Source: Maccoyibacter sp900556645 (GTDB lineage: Bacteria; Bacillota; Clostridia; Lachnospirales; Lachnospiraceae). From it: a stretch of 64,000 nucleotides of DNA. Under the pieces are notes generated by a model. That model had not been told where the DNA came from and did not search any database. It worked only from the letters and a program-made list of their open reading frames with translations. Location: contig CATWDJ010000003.1 in NCBI GenBank assembly GCA_958349535.1, positions 117,706 through 181,705 on the forward strand, written 5' to 3'. The translations under genes were made by a program, and so were the position numbers. Positions 17,457 through 26,831 of this stretch are shown here, in pieces (position 1 is the first letter of the stretch; each line of letters opens with the position of its first letter).

Positions 17457-18914
17457 ATGAAAATATTTTTTATCAATCCACCATTTAAATCAGAATATGG
17501 AAAATTTTCCAGAGAAAACAGGAGTCCGACCGTAACAAGAAGCGGAACTCTGTATTATCCGTTGTGGTTAATTTATGCAGCAGCAGTTTGCAAAAAGGAT
17601 GGATTCGAGGTGGAATTTCTGGATGCTCCTGCGGCACCGTTAAATCACAGACAGTCTTATGATTTTATACAACGACATGGAGAAGGAACCAAGCTGTTTG
17701 TGATAGATACAAGTACCCCATCTATTTATAACGATATCGCCTTTGGGGATTATCTGAAAGAACAATATCCACAGGCGAAGGTTATGCTGGTAGGAACACA
17801 TCCTTCTGCTCTTCCAATCGAAACATTTAGAAATGCAAAGAAGATAGACGCGATTGCCCGTCATGAATTTGATTATATCGTTCGGGATTATGCAAGGGCA
17901 ATCCGGGATGGCTTATCCACAGAAAAGGTACAGGGAATTACATACCGAAAGGGAGATGAAATCATCAGTAATCCGGATATGGAGTACATTACAGAGTTGG
18001 ATGAAATTCCATTTGCAGCACAGTTCATCAAGGAATACTTAAACTATAAAGATTATTTTTTTGCGGCAGCAGAATATCCTGAAATTCAGATTTTTACAGG
18101 AAGAGGATGCATGGCACACTGTAATTATTGTGTTTATCCGCAGACGTTACATGGACATCAGTATCGGCTTAGAACGCCTGAAAATGTAGTGGCAGAGTTT
18201 GAATATATCTCAAAAAATTTTCCGGATGTCAAACAAATTGTCATTGAAGATGATACCTTTACTGCAAAAAAGCAACGGGTAGTGGAGATATGCAATCTGC
18301 TAATTGAAAAAGGGCTGCACAAAAAACTTAGATGGCTTTGCAATGCCAGAGTAAATCTGGATTATGAAACCATGAAGCTGATGAAAAAGGCAGGATGTCA
18401 TTTGATAATTCCGGGCATTGAAAGCGGTTCACAGGAAATATTGGATAATATCAAAAAGGGAACTACATTGGAATTGATTCATGCCTATATTAGAAATGCG
18501 AAAAAGGCAGGTTTAAATGTACATGCCTGTTACATGGTTGGGAATAAAGGCGAAACAAAAGAGACTATGGAGGAAACCTTACGACTGGCATTGGAACTTA
18601 ATACGGACACGGCACAATTCTATCCACTATTGCCTTTTCCTGGTACAGAGGCTTATGAATGGGCAAAAAGTAATGGTTATATCAAAGGAGATTATTCGGA
18701 TTATTGCAAAGAGGATGGAACCATTAACTGTGTTTTGGAGCTTCCAAACATCTCTTCAGAAGAGATGGTGGAATTCTGTGATAATGCGAGAAAAAAATAT
18801 TATTGGAGAGTGAGCTATATCCTACACAGACTATGGGCTGGCTTACGAAATCCGGATGATTTGAAGAGGTCTTTTAAGGCCTTCGGGAAATTTAAGAAGT
18901 ATTTGTTCAAATAA
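17457..18914 (+). CDS. B12-binding domain radical SAM protein
   Basis: 485 residues with a cobalamin-binding-like Rossmann domain (about 1-150; FFINPPF at the start, LVGTHPSALP at 111-120) and a radical SAM barrel with the cluster motif CMAHCNYC (Cys218, 222, 225), then IPGIESGSQEILDNIKKG and PLLPFPGTEAYEWA. The class includes cobalamin-dependent C-methylases and other tailoring enzymes. Within a glycan locus it may modify the sugar or the lipid carrier, but no family member of known function is close enough to name. Last gene before an internal terminator; AT-rich like the genes that follow. Confidence 0.88.
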   Translation: MKIFFINPPFKSEYGKFSRENRSPTVTRSGTLYYPLWLIYAAAVCKKDGFEVEFLDAPAAPLNHRQSYDFIQRHGEGTKLFVIDTSTPSIYNDIAFGDYLKEQYPQAKVMLVGTHPSALPIETFRNAKKIDAIARHEFDYIVRDYARAIRDGLSTEKVQGITYRKGDEIISNPDMEYITELDEIPFAAQFIKEYLNYKDYFFAAAEYPEIQIFTGRGCMAHCNYCVYPQTLHGHQYRLRTPENVVAEFEYISKNFPDVKQIVIEDDTFTAKKQRVVEICNLLIEKGLHKKLRWLCNARVNLDYETMKLMKKAGCHLIIPGIESGSQEILDNIKKGTTLELIHAYIRNAKKAGLNVHACYMVGNKGETKETMEETLRLALELNTDTAQFYPLLPFPGTEAYEWAKSNGYIKGDYSDYCKEDGTINCVLELPNISSEEMVEFCDNARKKYYWRVSYILHRLWAGLRNPDDLKRSFKAFGKFKKYLFK

Positions 18915-18929
18915 AAAATCACGCACCTT

Positions 18930-19222
18930 GACAATTACATATCTTACATGAGGATGATAAAATATGAAGTTGTACAACTTCAGAATGTCATCAGCCATCC
19001 GTATGGGACGTTCCGAGGGTATGGAATATGGTAGAGAGGAAGGCATATGAACCTTAATTGGAATCTGCCAAGAATTAAATGTGGAAAAGGAATTTGTGCA
19101 GAACAAGCTTCAGTTAGAATACGGATTTACCCTGCAAGAGTCAGAAGAGAAAATCAAACGATATTGGAAATAGAAAATATAACGGATAAGCGAACACTCC
19201 TGATGTAAGATATGTAATTGTC
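18930..19222. repeat. 20-base perfect inverted repeat flanking a broken Rpn-type gene
   Basis: Bases 18930-18949 are the exact reverse complement of 19203-19222. Between them lie 253 bases holding the decayed Rpn-like fragment. The right copy overlaps the stem of the terminator at 19195-19242. This resembles the ends of a small non-autonomous element or a relic of rearrangement; no target duplication was identified. Confidence 0.6.
18964..19173 (+). pseudogene. C-terminal remnant of an Rpn/PD-(D/E)XK family transposase-like gene
   Basis: Translating from ATG 18964 gives RMGRSEGMEYGREEGI, an in-frame TGA, then TLIGICQELNVEKEF and a tail ending EKIKRYWK before TAG 19171-19173. The GMEYGREEG-TLIG layout and the closing KRYWK match the C-terminus of the intact Rpn-family gene at 27312-28196 (GMELGIQALIETCK ... 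MTKYWK). The nuclease domain is absent and the frame is broken, so this is a dead fragment. It fills most of the 364-base gap between the radical SAM and LicD genes. Confidence 0.75.
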
Positions 19223-19242
19223 TTATGTTGGGAGTGCTTTTT
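19195..19242 (+). terminator. intrinsic terminator inside the polysaccharide locus
   Basis: Arms 19195-19210 and 19221-19236 pair across 16 positions, several as G-T pairs, with a 10-base loop and a T-run (19238-19242). It divides the locus after the radical SAM gene; the downstream genes need read-through or their own promoter. Confidence 0.75.
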
Positions 19243-19278
19243 GTGTGGGAAGATAAGAAGTAAAGAGGCGAAAAAAGA

Positions 19279-20202
19279 ATGATTTTGAAAACTTTCGAAT
19301 TATTAAAGAAAGAAGCAAATAGTATGGATTCTGTAGTTTTAGATGATGTGCAGTTAAAGAGATTACAACAGTTTCTTACGAATATGCTTGGAGAAATTAT
19401 AGAAAAATTTGAAGAAAAAAATATTCAATACTTTCTTTGCGGTGGAACAGCTTTAGGAGCAGTTCGTCATAAAGGATTTATTCCTTGGGATGATGATATA
19501 GATATTTTTATGTCGCGTGAAAATTACAATAGATTAGAGAAAGAATTCACCACAATGTTTGGAGAAAAATATATTTTGTGTTCTCCAAACCAAAATTCAG
19601 AAGGGTTACCAATGCCTCGGATTAGAGATTGTAATTCGGTGGTAAAAACAGTTATGGAGGTAGATAAAGAGCACCAAGGAGCGTTTTGCGATATTTTTAT
19701 CTTAGAAAACACTTATAACAATCCGGTATTAAGAGTTTTGCATGGAATTTTTTGTGATTTTTGTGGATTAATAGCATCTAGCAGGAGAATTTATGAGGAA
19801 CGCAATATATATAAGAAATATTACAGAGGAAGTAAAAAAGTAATGCGGGCTATTCGAATTAAATCAGCAATCGGATATTGTGTAAGTTTTTTGTCTGTAG
19901 AAAAGTGGGTTCAGCTTACCGATAAATGTTATTCCATGTGTAAAGATAACCATTCTAAAAAAGTGTCCTGCCCTACAGGACGAAAGCATTATTTTGGTGA
20001 GATGTATTTGAGGAAAGATATCTGTGTGCCAAGAAAAGCAGAATTTGAGGGAAATCTATGGGATATTCCGGATAATGTAGAAATGTATTTAAAGAGACTT
20101 TATGGAAACTATATGCAGATACCAGATGAAGGTAAGCGAGAAAGGCATTCTGTTTTAGAATTAAAATTAGGAGACTATAATTTCGCATGCAGTAAACATT
20201 AA
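19279..20202 (+). CDS. LicD family phosphotransferase
   Basis: 307 residues with the LicD nucleotidyltransferase-fold signature at 55-75 (GGTALGAVRHKG then FIPWDDDID). LicD-type proteins move phosphocholine, phosphoribitol or similar groups from a CDP-activated donor onto glycans. The next gene encodes a cytidylyltransferase, which could supply that donor. AT-rich, like the surrounding variable genes. A ribosome site is weak (AAAGAGG about 14 bases upstream), so the start is moderately certain; a later ATG at 19324 is an alternative. Confidence 0.88.
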   Translation: MILKTFELLKKEANSMDSVVLDDVQLKRLQQFLTNMLGEIIEKFEEKNIQYFLCGGTALGAVRHKGFIPWDDDIDIFMSRENYNRLEKEFTTMFGEKYILCSPNQNSEGLPMPRIRDCNSVVKTVMEVDKEHQGAFCDIFILENTYNNPVLRVLHGIFCDFCGLIASSRRIYEERNIYKKYYRGSKKVMRAIRIKSAIGYCVSFLSVEKWVQLTDKCYSMCKDNHSKKVSCPTGRKHYFGEMYLRKDICVPRKAEFEGNLWDIPDNVEMYLKRLYGNYMQIPDEGKRERHSVLELKLGDYNFACSKH

Positions 20203-20216
20203 TTGGAGGGATAAAG

Positions 20217-20933
20217 ATGAATATTGCGTTATTAACAGCAGCCGGTTCGGGCACACGGATGCATCAGGATATTCCGAAACAGTTTATTCATGTAAAGGAT
20301 AAGCCGGTAATCATATATACGATGTTGGCATTTCAAAAGCATCCAAGTATTGATGCTATTATGGTAGTTACCTTGGATTCATGGAAAGAGGTGGTCTGGG
20401 CTTATGCAAAACAGTTTAATATATCAAAATTAAAATGGGTTATTAGTGGAGGGAAAACAGGTCAAGATTCTATTTTTTTGGGCTTGCAGACATTAATGAC
20501 TGAAGTAGGAGGTAATAATGTTGTAATGGTACATGACGGAAATCGTCCGTTGGTATCTTCAGAGATTATATCAGACAATCTCGCTATTTATAAAAAATAT
20601 GGTTCGGCAGTTACGGCGATACCCTGTACAGAAGTGGTGTTTGAAAGTGAAGATGGGATATCCTCCTGTATTTCCACACCACGAGAGAAATTAGTTAGAA
20701 CACAGACACCACATACATATCAATTAGAAGAATTGTATCATGCACATTTAATAGCACAAGAGAAAGGAATAGAAAAAACGGCAGCATCTTGTATGCTTAT
20801 GAAAGAATTAGGGAGAGAGACTTATTTTTCAAAGGGTTCAGAGGAGAATCTAAAAATAACCACATTGGATGATCTGAATATGTTTAAGGCATTGTTAAAT
20901 ATGCAGCAAGAGTCATGGATAAAGAGTCAGTAA
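20217..20933 (+). CDS. IspD/TarI-like cytidylyltransferase
   Basis: 238 residues with the IspD/TarI nucleotidyltransferase fold: LLTAAGSGTRM at 5-15, the Lys of PKQF at 20-23, VMVHDGNRPLV near the middle and LVRTQTPHTYQ. It couples CTP to a phosphorylated alcohol such as ribitol-5-phosphate or methylerythritol-4-phosphate. Being between LicD and an SDR gene in a glycan locus, a role in making a CDP-polyol or other CDP donor is more likely than isoprenoid synthesis. GGAGG precedes ATG 20217. Confidence 0.88.
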   Translation: MNIALLTAAGSGTRMHQDIPKQFIHVKDKPVIIYTMLAFQKHPSIDAIMVVTLDSWKEVVWAYAKQFNISKLKWVISGGKTGQDSIFLGLQTLMTEVGGNNVVMVHDGNRPLVSSEIISDNLAIYKKYGSAVTAIPCTEVVFESEDGISSCISTPREKLVRTQTPHTYQLEELYHAHLIAQEKGIEKTAASCMLMKELGRETYFSKGSEENLKITTLDDLNMFKALLNMQQESWIKSQ

Positions 20934-20952
20934 AAAACAGGAGAGACAGAGT

Positions 20953-22026
20953 ATGAGACTTTTGGAAAATGAACAATATCAAAATGATGTGCGAAGAATT
21001 GCAGAAACAGCAATACCATGGGAAAAGTTGAAAAATACATCTATTCTAATTTCTGGAGCAACAGGGATGATAGGAAAATTTTTGATTGATGTAATCATGT
21101 TTCGTAATATGAGATATCAACAGCAGTGTAAAATTTATGCATTAGGGAGAAATACGGAAAAAGCCATAGAACGTTTTGAGGAATATGAAGAAGATAGTAA
21201 ATTTGCTTTTATTCCATCAGATATTAACAAAGAAATAGAAGTAGATTGTATTGAAAAAATTGACTATGTAATACATGCAGCAAGTAATACGCATCCAATT
21301 GCTTATGCAAAAGATCCGATAGGAACCATTACAACGAATGTACTGGGGCTAAAAAATATGTTGGATATCGCAAAGGACAAACATATAAAAAGATTTTTAT
21401 TTTTGTCATCAGTAGAAATATATGGAGAAAATAAAGGAAATGTGGAATTATTTGATGAGGAATACTGTGGTTATATTGACTGCAACACACTAAGGGCAGG
21501 CTATCCGGAGAGTAAACGTGTGGGAGAAGCACTTTGTCAAGCATACCGAAAACAATATGAGATGGATATAGTGATACCGAGACTGGCAAGAAGTTTTGGA
21601 CCTACAATGTTGTTGTCGGATTCTAAAGCAAGTTCCCAATTTATAAAAAAAGGAGTTGCAGGAGAAAATATCATATTAAAAAGCAAGGGAAATCAGCTTT
21701 ATTCTTATATTTATGTTGCTGATGCGGTATCAGGAATATTGACCTGTATGCTTTTAGGAGAAGATGGACAGGCATATAATATAGCAGACGAAAAATGTAA
21801 TGTAAGATTATTGGATATGGCGAGAATAACTGCTGATTGTGTGGGGACTAATGTGTTATTTGAAATGCCCAACCAGACAGAGCAAGAAGGATACTCGAAA
21901 GCCACAAAAGCGTTAATGAATAGTAAAAAAATAAGAAACTTGGGCTGGGAAGCTAAGTATGATTTGAGTACAGGGCTAAAGCAGACCATAGATATTTTAA
22001 AGAATACACAGAGGATAGAACAATGA
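20953..22026 (+). CDS. NAD-dependent epimerase/dehydratase (extended SDR)
   Basis: 357 residues. Rossmann motif GATGMIGKF (about 37-45), HAASNTHP, the catalytic Ser region FLSSVEIYGE and the YPESK catalytic Tyr-Lys pair mark an extended short-chain dehydrogenase acting on nucleotide sugars. Probably prepares the donor used by LicD or one of the glycosyltransferases; the substrate cannot be named. Overlaps the next gene by four bases (ATGA). Confidence 0.9.
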   Translation: MRLLENEQYQNDVRRIAETAIPWEKLKNTSILISGATGMIGKFLIDVIMFRNMRYQQQCKIYALGRNTEKAIERFEEYEEDSKFAFIPSDINKEIEVDCIEKIDYVIHAASNTHPIAYAKDPIGTITTNVLGLKNMLDIAKDKHIKRFLFLSSVEIYGENKGNVELFDEEYCGYIDCNTLRAGYPESKRVGEALCQAYRKQYEMDIVIPRLARSFGPTMLLSDSKASSQFIKKGVAGENIILKSKGNQLYSYIYVADAVSGILTCMLLGEDGQAYNIADEKCNVRLLDMARITADCVGTNVLFEMPNQTEQEGYSKATKALMNSKKIRNLGWEAKYDLSTGLKQTIDILKNTQRIEQ

Positions 22027-23039
22027 AACTAAGTATTATAGTACCTGTTTATAATGCTGAGGATACAATAAGAAGATGTGTGGACAGCATATTGGGACAG
22101 GGGTTCAAGGACTTTGAATTGATATTAGTAGATGACGGTTCCACAGATAGAAGCGGAAGTATTTTGGAGGAGTATAAAGAAAAAGATAATCGGATATCTG
22201 TGATACACCAAATCAATCAGGGGGTATCAGCAGCAAGAAATGTGGGTATTTCAAATTCGGTGGGAGAGTGGATATCTTTTGTGGATGCGGACGATTATTT
22301 GGCACTAAATTGTTTTGAAACAGTTTTTGATAAAGAGGAGATAGAAAACTATGATTTGGTTTGCTGGAATCGAATCAATGTGAAAGCAGGAGTGGAACAA
22401 AAAACGTATATATCAAAAGAAGTAAATGAGAAAGATAAGATATATTCTTCAAAAGAATTAAAACCATATGTGATATGGAGTACAAATGGGAACATACCTT
22501 TGGGTAGTGTATGTTGTCGATTATTTAGAAAAAGAGTAATGGATACATATCATATACGGTTTAAAGAAGAATTGGTATATGCAGAAGACCGTATGTTTTT
22601 GTGGGATTATCTTGAAGTAGTACAAAAAATATTTCATTATTCGGATTTTTTATATTATAGAATTTTATCGGCGGATTCTGCAATGCACAGATGGAGACCG
22701 GATACGAAAGATATACTATTGTTACTGATGCAAACGATAGAAGAAAAAATAGATTTTACAGAAGAAAAGAATTTAACCGAGGTATATCATCAGTTTGTAT
22801 TGGTCGAGTTAATGTCTTTTTATTTGGAATCTTACCTTTGCAATGCTAAAAATTCTATGAGTAGAAAACAGAGGAAAAGAGAATTGCAGGAGTTGCTGCA
22901 GGATGAAAGGATGCGAAATGTTTTCAAAGACACACAATCCTATTTCAAGATGTCTTGGAAGTCCAGAGTAAAGGTATATTGTGTGAAGTATCAAAGGATT
23001 TGGATTTTGGATAAGTGGTATAGAAATAAAAGATATTAG
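22023..23039 (+). CDS. glycosyltransferase family 2
   Basis: 338 residues. Typical GT2 beginning LSIIVPVYNAEDTIRRC, VDDGSTDRS, NQGVSAARNVGI and the DADDY metal motif. The C-terminal part is helical and basic, as in capsule glycosyltransferases of the EpsH/EpsJ type. Cytoplasmic, at the inner face of the membrane. Start overlaps the preceding SDR gene. Confidence 0.93.
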   Translation: MKLSIIVPVYNAEDTIRRCVDSILGQGFKDFELILVDDGSTDRSGSILEEYKEKDNRISVIHQINQGVSAARNVGISNSVGEWISFVDADDYLALNCFETVFDKEEIENYDLVCWNRINVKAGVEQKTYISKEVNEKDKIYSSKELKPYVIWSTNGNIPLGSVCCRLFRKRVMDTYHIRFKEELVYAEDRMFLWDYLEVVQKIFHYSDFLYYRILSADSAMHRWRPDTKDILLLLMQTIEEKIDFTEEKNLTEVYHQFVLVELMSFYLESYLCNAKNSMSRKQRKRELQELLQDERMRNVFKDTQSYFKMSWKSRVKVYCVKYQRIWILDKWYRNKRY

Positions 23040-23054
23040 TAAGGATTTCAGGAT

Positions 23055-24269
23055 ATGACAGTCAGAATAAAAAAGAGAGAAATATTGACCGTAGCCTTAA
23101 TGTTGGCATTTGTGGAGCCGACTTTTTTTTATACAATTCCTATTTTAGATACATTTTTTACAATGGCGAGGCTTTTGGCAATCTGCATTGTTGCAATTCT
23201 TGTGTTTGGTAAAAAAATAAGAATTAATAAAATAGATGTTCTTTTGATTATTTACTATGGAATCTTGATGGTATCCCAAATGCTTTCGGAAAATACGATG
23301 TGCCAGGTGTTAATCTATATGGGAAATGCGATGGGATTTGTTTTGCTTTTGGAGATAGAATTAAAAAGAGACAGCAGCTTTTTTATAAAAAGTCTTGGAA
23401 TTTGGTTAAGGCTATTGGTTTGTATAAATTTTGCACTTATGATGATTTATCCGGAAGGAATGTATACCATATATAATGCCGATAATGTATGGCATTCAAG
23501 TTCGAATTGGTTGTTGGGATATCGAAATGCTCATATTTACACAATTATACCCGCAACCTTGATTACAATTATTGAAGATTATATAAAAACAGGAAAATTA
23601 ATAGGGAGTATACGGACAGTGCTATTTTTGATGGTAGCTGTTGCTTCTATTGTAACGGGAAAGTCAGCAACATCCTTAATGTTTGTATTTGCATTAGGCT
23701 TTTTCTTTTTGTTTTTTATTGGATTTCGACAGTATAAAAATAGAATATTTACGAATTACAGAGTATTTGTTGTCTTTCCGGTAATCTTATTTTTTGCGAT
23801 TATTATCTTTCGTGTGCAGGAAAAGTTTGCATGGTTTATTACAGATGTATTGGGAAGAAACCTAACTTTTTCCAGTAGGATATATATATGGGATAAGGCT
23901 ATTTATTATATTAAACAACGATGGTGGATTGGATATGGAATAGAACCCCAGATTGTAAGAATTCAGAAATTCGGAATGTCCGATGCAGTACATGCACATA
24001 ATCAGATATTGGAACTTTTGTATACAGGAGGTATTGGATTATTAATTGTATTTTTTTTTATGATTATTATAATCGGAAAAAAGTGTATGCTTTATAAGAA
24101 AGATAAATTGTCAATATGGTTTTTATTTATTTTGGGAACATTGTTAGTTATGTATCTGACAGAAGCATATTTTACAGGACAGCCATTGATTGTTGGAATG
24201 TTTGTGATTCTGTATCATGTTGATGGATTTGTACGCATCAGAGAGGAAAGAGCAGATGTCGGGAAGTGA
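23055..24269 (+). CDS. Wzy-type polysaccharide polymerase / O-antigen ligase-like protein
   Basis: 404 residues, about ten or more transmembrane helices. The large loop before the last helices contains WWIGYGIEPQIV followed by HAHNQILELLYTGGIG, the HNxxLE-type motif shared by Wzy polymerases and WaaL ligases. In this locus it is the expected polymerase that joins repeat units outside the membrane. Poorly conserved overall and very AT-rich. Confidence 0.85.
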   Translation: MTVRIKKREILTVALMLAFVEPTFFYTIPILDTFFTMARLLAICIVAILVFGKKIRINKIDVLLIIYYGILMVSQMLSENTMCQVLIYMGNAMGFVLLLEIELKRDSSFFIKSLGIWLRLLVCINFALMMIYPEGMYTIYNADNVWHSSSNWLLGYRNAHIYTIIPATLITIIEDYIKTGKLIGSIRTVLFLMVAVASIVTGKSATSLMFVFALGFFFLFFIGFRQYKNRIFTNYRVFVVFPVILFFAIIIFRVQEKFAWFITDVLGRNLTFSSRIYIWDKAIYYIKQRWWIGYGIEPQIVRIQKFGMSDAVHAHNQILELLYTGGIGLLIVFFFMIIIIGKKCMLYKKDKLSIWFLFILGTLLVMYLTEAYFTGQPLIVGMFVILYHVDGFVRIREERADVGK

Positions 24270-25656
24270 GAAAAAATTCAAAAGAGATTTACTCCTTGTT
24301 GTAGGAAGTAATGTTATTGTTCTGATAAGCAGTATAGTAACGGGATTTATTATTCCTAAAATATTAGGAGTGCATGGGTATGGAATTTATAAAATGTTTA
24401 CTTTGTATCTCGGATATGGAGCATTATTACATTTTGGTTATGTAGATGGTATTTTGTTGAACTATGCAGGGAATGATTACGAAACATTAGATTTAAATAA
24501 ATTTCGGACATATACATATTTTTTTGTTTGGATGCAGATTTGGGTTTCCGGAGTTTTTTGTGTATGTTCATTTTTTCTAAAAAATATATATAGATGGCTC
24601 ATGATTTTATTGGGAATAGATATTGCAATCGTTAATGTCACAACATATTATCAATTTATATCGCAAGGTACCATGCGATTCAAGGAACTTTCCATTAGAA
24701 ATACATTGAAATCTATATTTAAAATAGTATTGGCTTTCACATTATTTTTTATATCTAATATTCCAAAAGAACGACTGACGTTTGAATATATTATAGGAAC
24801 TATTACAGTGGATGCATTGTTGTTACTTTGGTATGTGTATACATATCGGGAAATTACGTTTGGAAGTAAGCAGAGCATTAGAGAAAACAGACAGGATATA
24901 AAAAAATTATTTAGGACAGGAATTATTCTTACAATTTCTTATCAAGTTGCACAACTGATTTTTTTGTTGGATCAGCAATATGTGGCACTCTTATTTGATA
25001 CGAATACATATGGAATTTATTCATTTGCATATAATTTAATTCACGTAGTAATTACAGTAATCGGTGCGGTATCACTTGTGCTATTTCCGACATTAAAAAG
25101 AAAAAACGCAGAAAATATTGTACAGCATTTCTCAGAAGGAATTGCAATCATTACAGTTTTTGCTTTTTTTGTATTAATTGGTTATTATCCATTATGCGGT
25201 ATTATTACAAAATTTTTGCCTAATTATCAGAGTGCACTGATATACTTACAGATTATGTTTCCAGGATTAGTGTTAACCTGTTGTATTAATATGATTATGT
25301 TTACGTATTATAAAGCTTTGAATATACAGAAAGTATTTTTGAAAAAAAGTGTAATTGTATTAGTAGCATCCATAATATTAAATATGATTGCTTATATCAT
25401 ATTTAAATCACCGGTAGCCATTTCTGTTATGTCAATCATAGTGTTGTTTATTTGGTATATCATCTGTGAAATGGAATTTGTGAACAGATATGCTGTAAAA
25501 TGGAAAAGGAATTTTTGGTATACAATTTGTATGGCAGGAATTTTTTACATGGTTGTTATGGGAATGGATAACAAAAAGATTGGCTGTATGTTTTATGCAG
25601 GAGCTTTTATGCTTTTGACGAAAGTATGTTATGGAAAAAATATGCGGAAGAAATAG
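24256..25656 (+). CDS. Wzx-type oligosaccharide flippase
   Basis: 466 residues with about 12-14 transmembrane helices and the N-terminal layout of the polysaccharide-biosynthesis (MOP/Wzx) family (LLVVGSNVIVLISSIVTGFIIPKILGVHGYGIYK). Moves the lipid-linked repeat unit across the membrane to Wzy. ATG 24256 is chosen because GAGAGGAAAG lies upstream; it overlaps the polymerase gene by 14 bases. An ATG at 24217 lacks a ribosome site. Confidence 0.88.
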   Translation: MSGSEKKFKRDLLLVVGSNVIVLISSIVTGFIIPKILGVHGYGIYKMFTLYLGYGALLHFGYVDGILLNYAGNDYETLDLNKFRTYTYFFVWMQIWVSGVFCVCSFFLKNIYRWLMILLGIDIAIVNVTTYYQFISQGTMRFKELSIRNTLKSIFKIVLAFTLFFISNIPKERLTFEYIIGTITVDALLLLWYVYTYREITFGSKQSIRENRQDIKKLFRTGIILTISYQVAQLIFLLDQQYVALLFDTNTYGIYSFAYNLIHVVITVIGAVSLVLFPTLKRKNAENIVQHFSEGIAIITVFAFFVLIGYYPLCGIITKFLPNYQSALIYLQIMFPGLVLTCCINMIMFTYYKALNIQKVFLKKSVIVLVASIILNMIAYIIFKSPVAISVMSIIVLFIWYIICEMEFVNRYAVKWKRNFWYTICMAGIFYMVVMGMDNKKIGCMFYAGAFMLLTKVCYGKNMRKK

Positions 25657-25698
25657 AAGCATGATATATTACGAGCGAATATATAAGGAGAGTTTACA

Positions 25699-26703
25699 AT
25701 GGAAAAAATGATAGAGAGAACACGAATTTCATGGCTAGACAGTAGTAAAGGCTTCGCGATATTATTGGTAGTGTTGGGACATATCGCAGATGGGTATCTT
25801 AGAGCAGAATTATTTCCCGAAAATGCATATGAATTTGAAGTACTCCATAATCTGATATATTCTTTCCATATGCCTTTGTTTTTTATATTAAGTGGATACA
25901 TATTTTACAGGGCGTATTGTAGTGAGATAGAGAAACAGTTATTGCACTTCAAACGTCAGTTATTTAATATTGTCTGGGTGTATGTAGGATTTAGTATTCT
26001 CCAATGGATATTTAAAATGTTCTTTTCATCCAACGTGAATATGGCATATACCGTAAAAGATTTGCTGTTACTGCCAATAAAGCCGATGGCACCGTATTGG
26101 TATTTGTATATTATGCTTTTTTTCTACATGATATGCTACTTAGTTTGTAAAAAGGAAATAAAATCAATTTATGTTTGGTGTGTGGCAGTAGCTATGAACC
26201 TTACAGCACAATGTGTGAAATGGGATGTGATATTCCCTATGGAGCAGTTATTGTATTTTTTTGTTTTTTTCTATCTGGGAGTCCAAATTTCCAGGGGGGG
26301 ACTGCAAAAGAAAATGTTGTTACCATTTGCAACGGCGGCACTTCTTGCAATTGCATATATCATTTATGCAGGAGTTAACCTTGAGGATGAAAAACTTTTT
26401 GGTTTTGGAGCTCTTGAAATTTCAATGACCTGTATTCTGATGTTTATGAATGCTCCGATATTGTCGAAAAGCCGATTGCTGAATCTGTGTGGAAGATACT
26501 CTCTGGAAATCTATGTGATGCATTGCTTTATTACTGCCGCAAATCGCAGTATTTTATGGAAGTTTGGATTGACACATGTTGTGGCAAATGTTTTGGTGAA
26601 TTTTGTTATGGCTGTGTTTATTCCAATATTGGTAGCATGGATTTTGAAGAAACTGGGTTTGCATAAGATTATTTTTAAATTTGGGAATTATGCCATTAAA
26701 TGA
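25699..26703 (+). CDS. acyltransferase family 3 membrane protein
   Basis: 334 residues, about ten membrane helices. N-terminal RISWLDSSKGFAILLVVLGHI carries the catalytic-type His of the acyltransferase-3 (OafA/WecH/NodX) family, and FHMPLFFILSGY follows. Probably O-acetylates or otherwise acylates the polysaccharide. AAGGAG is close upstream of ATG 25699. Last gene of the locus. Confidence 0.92.
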   Translation: MEKMIERTRISWLDSSKGFAILLVVLGHIADGYLRAELFPENAYEFEVLHNLIYSFHMPLFFILSGYIFYRAYCSEIEKQLLHFKRQLFNIVWVYVGFSILQWIFKMFFSSNVNMAYTVKDLLLLPIKPMAPYWYLYIMLFFYMICYLVCKKEIKSIYVWCVAVAMNLTAQCVKWDVIFPMEQLLYFFVFFYLGVQISRGGLQKKMLLPFATAALLAIAYIIYAGVNLEDEKLFGFGALEISMTCILMFMNAPILSKSRLLNLCGRYSLEIYVMHCFITAANRSILWKFGLTHVVANVLVNFVMAVFIPILVAWILKKLGLHKIIFKFGNYAIK

Positions 26704-26772
26704 GCCACTATAAATAATCGGGTGGATTGCTTTGGTTCATTAATATTTGTGTAGATTGTGACGAAAATATTA

Positions 26773-26800
26773 TTGCAACTGCCCATGTGTTTATTATAAT
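26773..26800 (+). promoter_or_regulatory. promoter of the small HTH gene
   Basis: TTGCAA (26773-26778), 16-base spacer, TATAAT (26795-26800), 32 bases before the ATG. Confidence 0.6.
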
Positions 26801-26831
26801 GATAGTGCAATTATGAGACAGGAGTATCGTC

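Noticed and set aside
18930..19222. Inverted repeat as integron attC or phage attachment site
   Set aside because: No integrase gene or core-site motif is present; the repeat flanks an Rpn remnant only.
20217..20933. Assigning the cytidylyltransferase as housekeeping ispD
   Set aside because: Its place between LicD and an SDR in an AT-rich glycan locus makes a CDP-donor role more likely; sequence alone does not separate the two.
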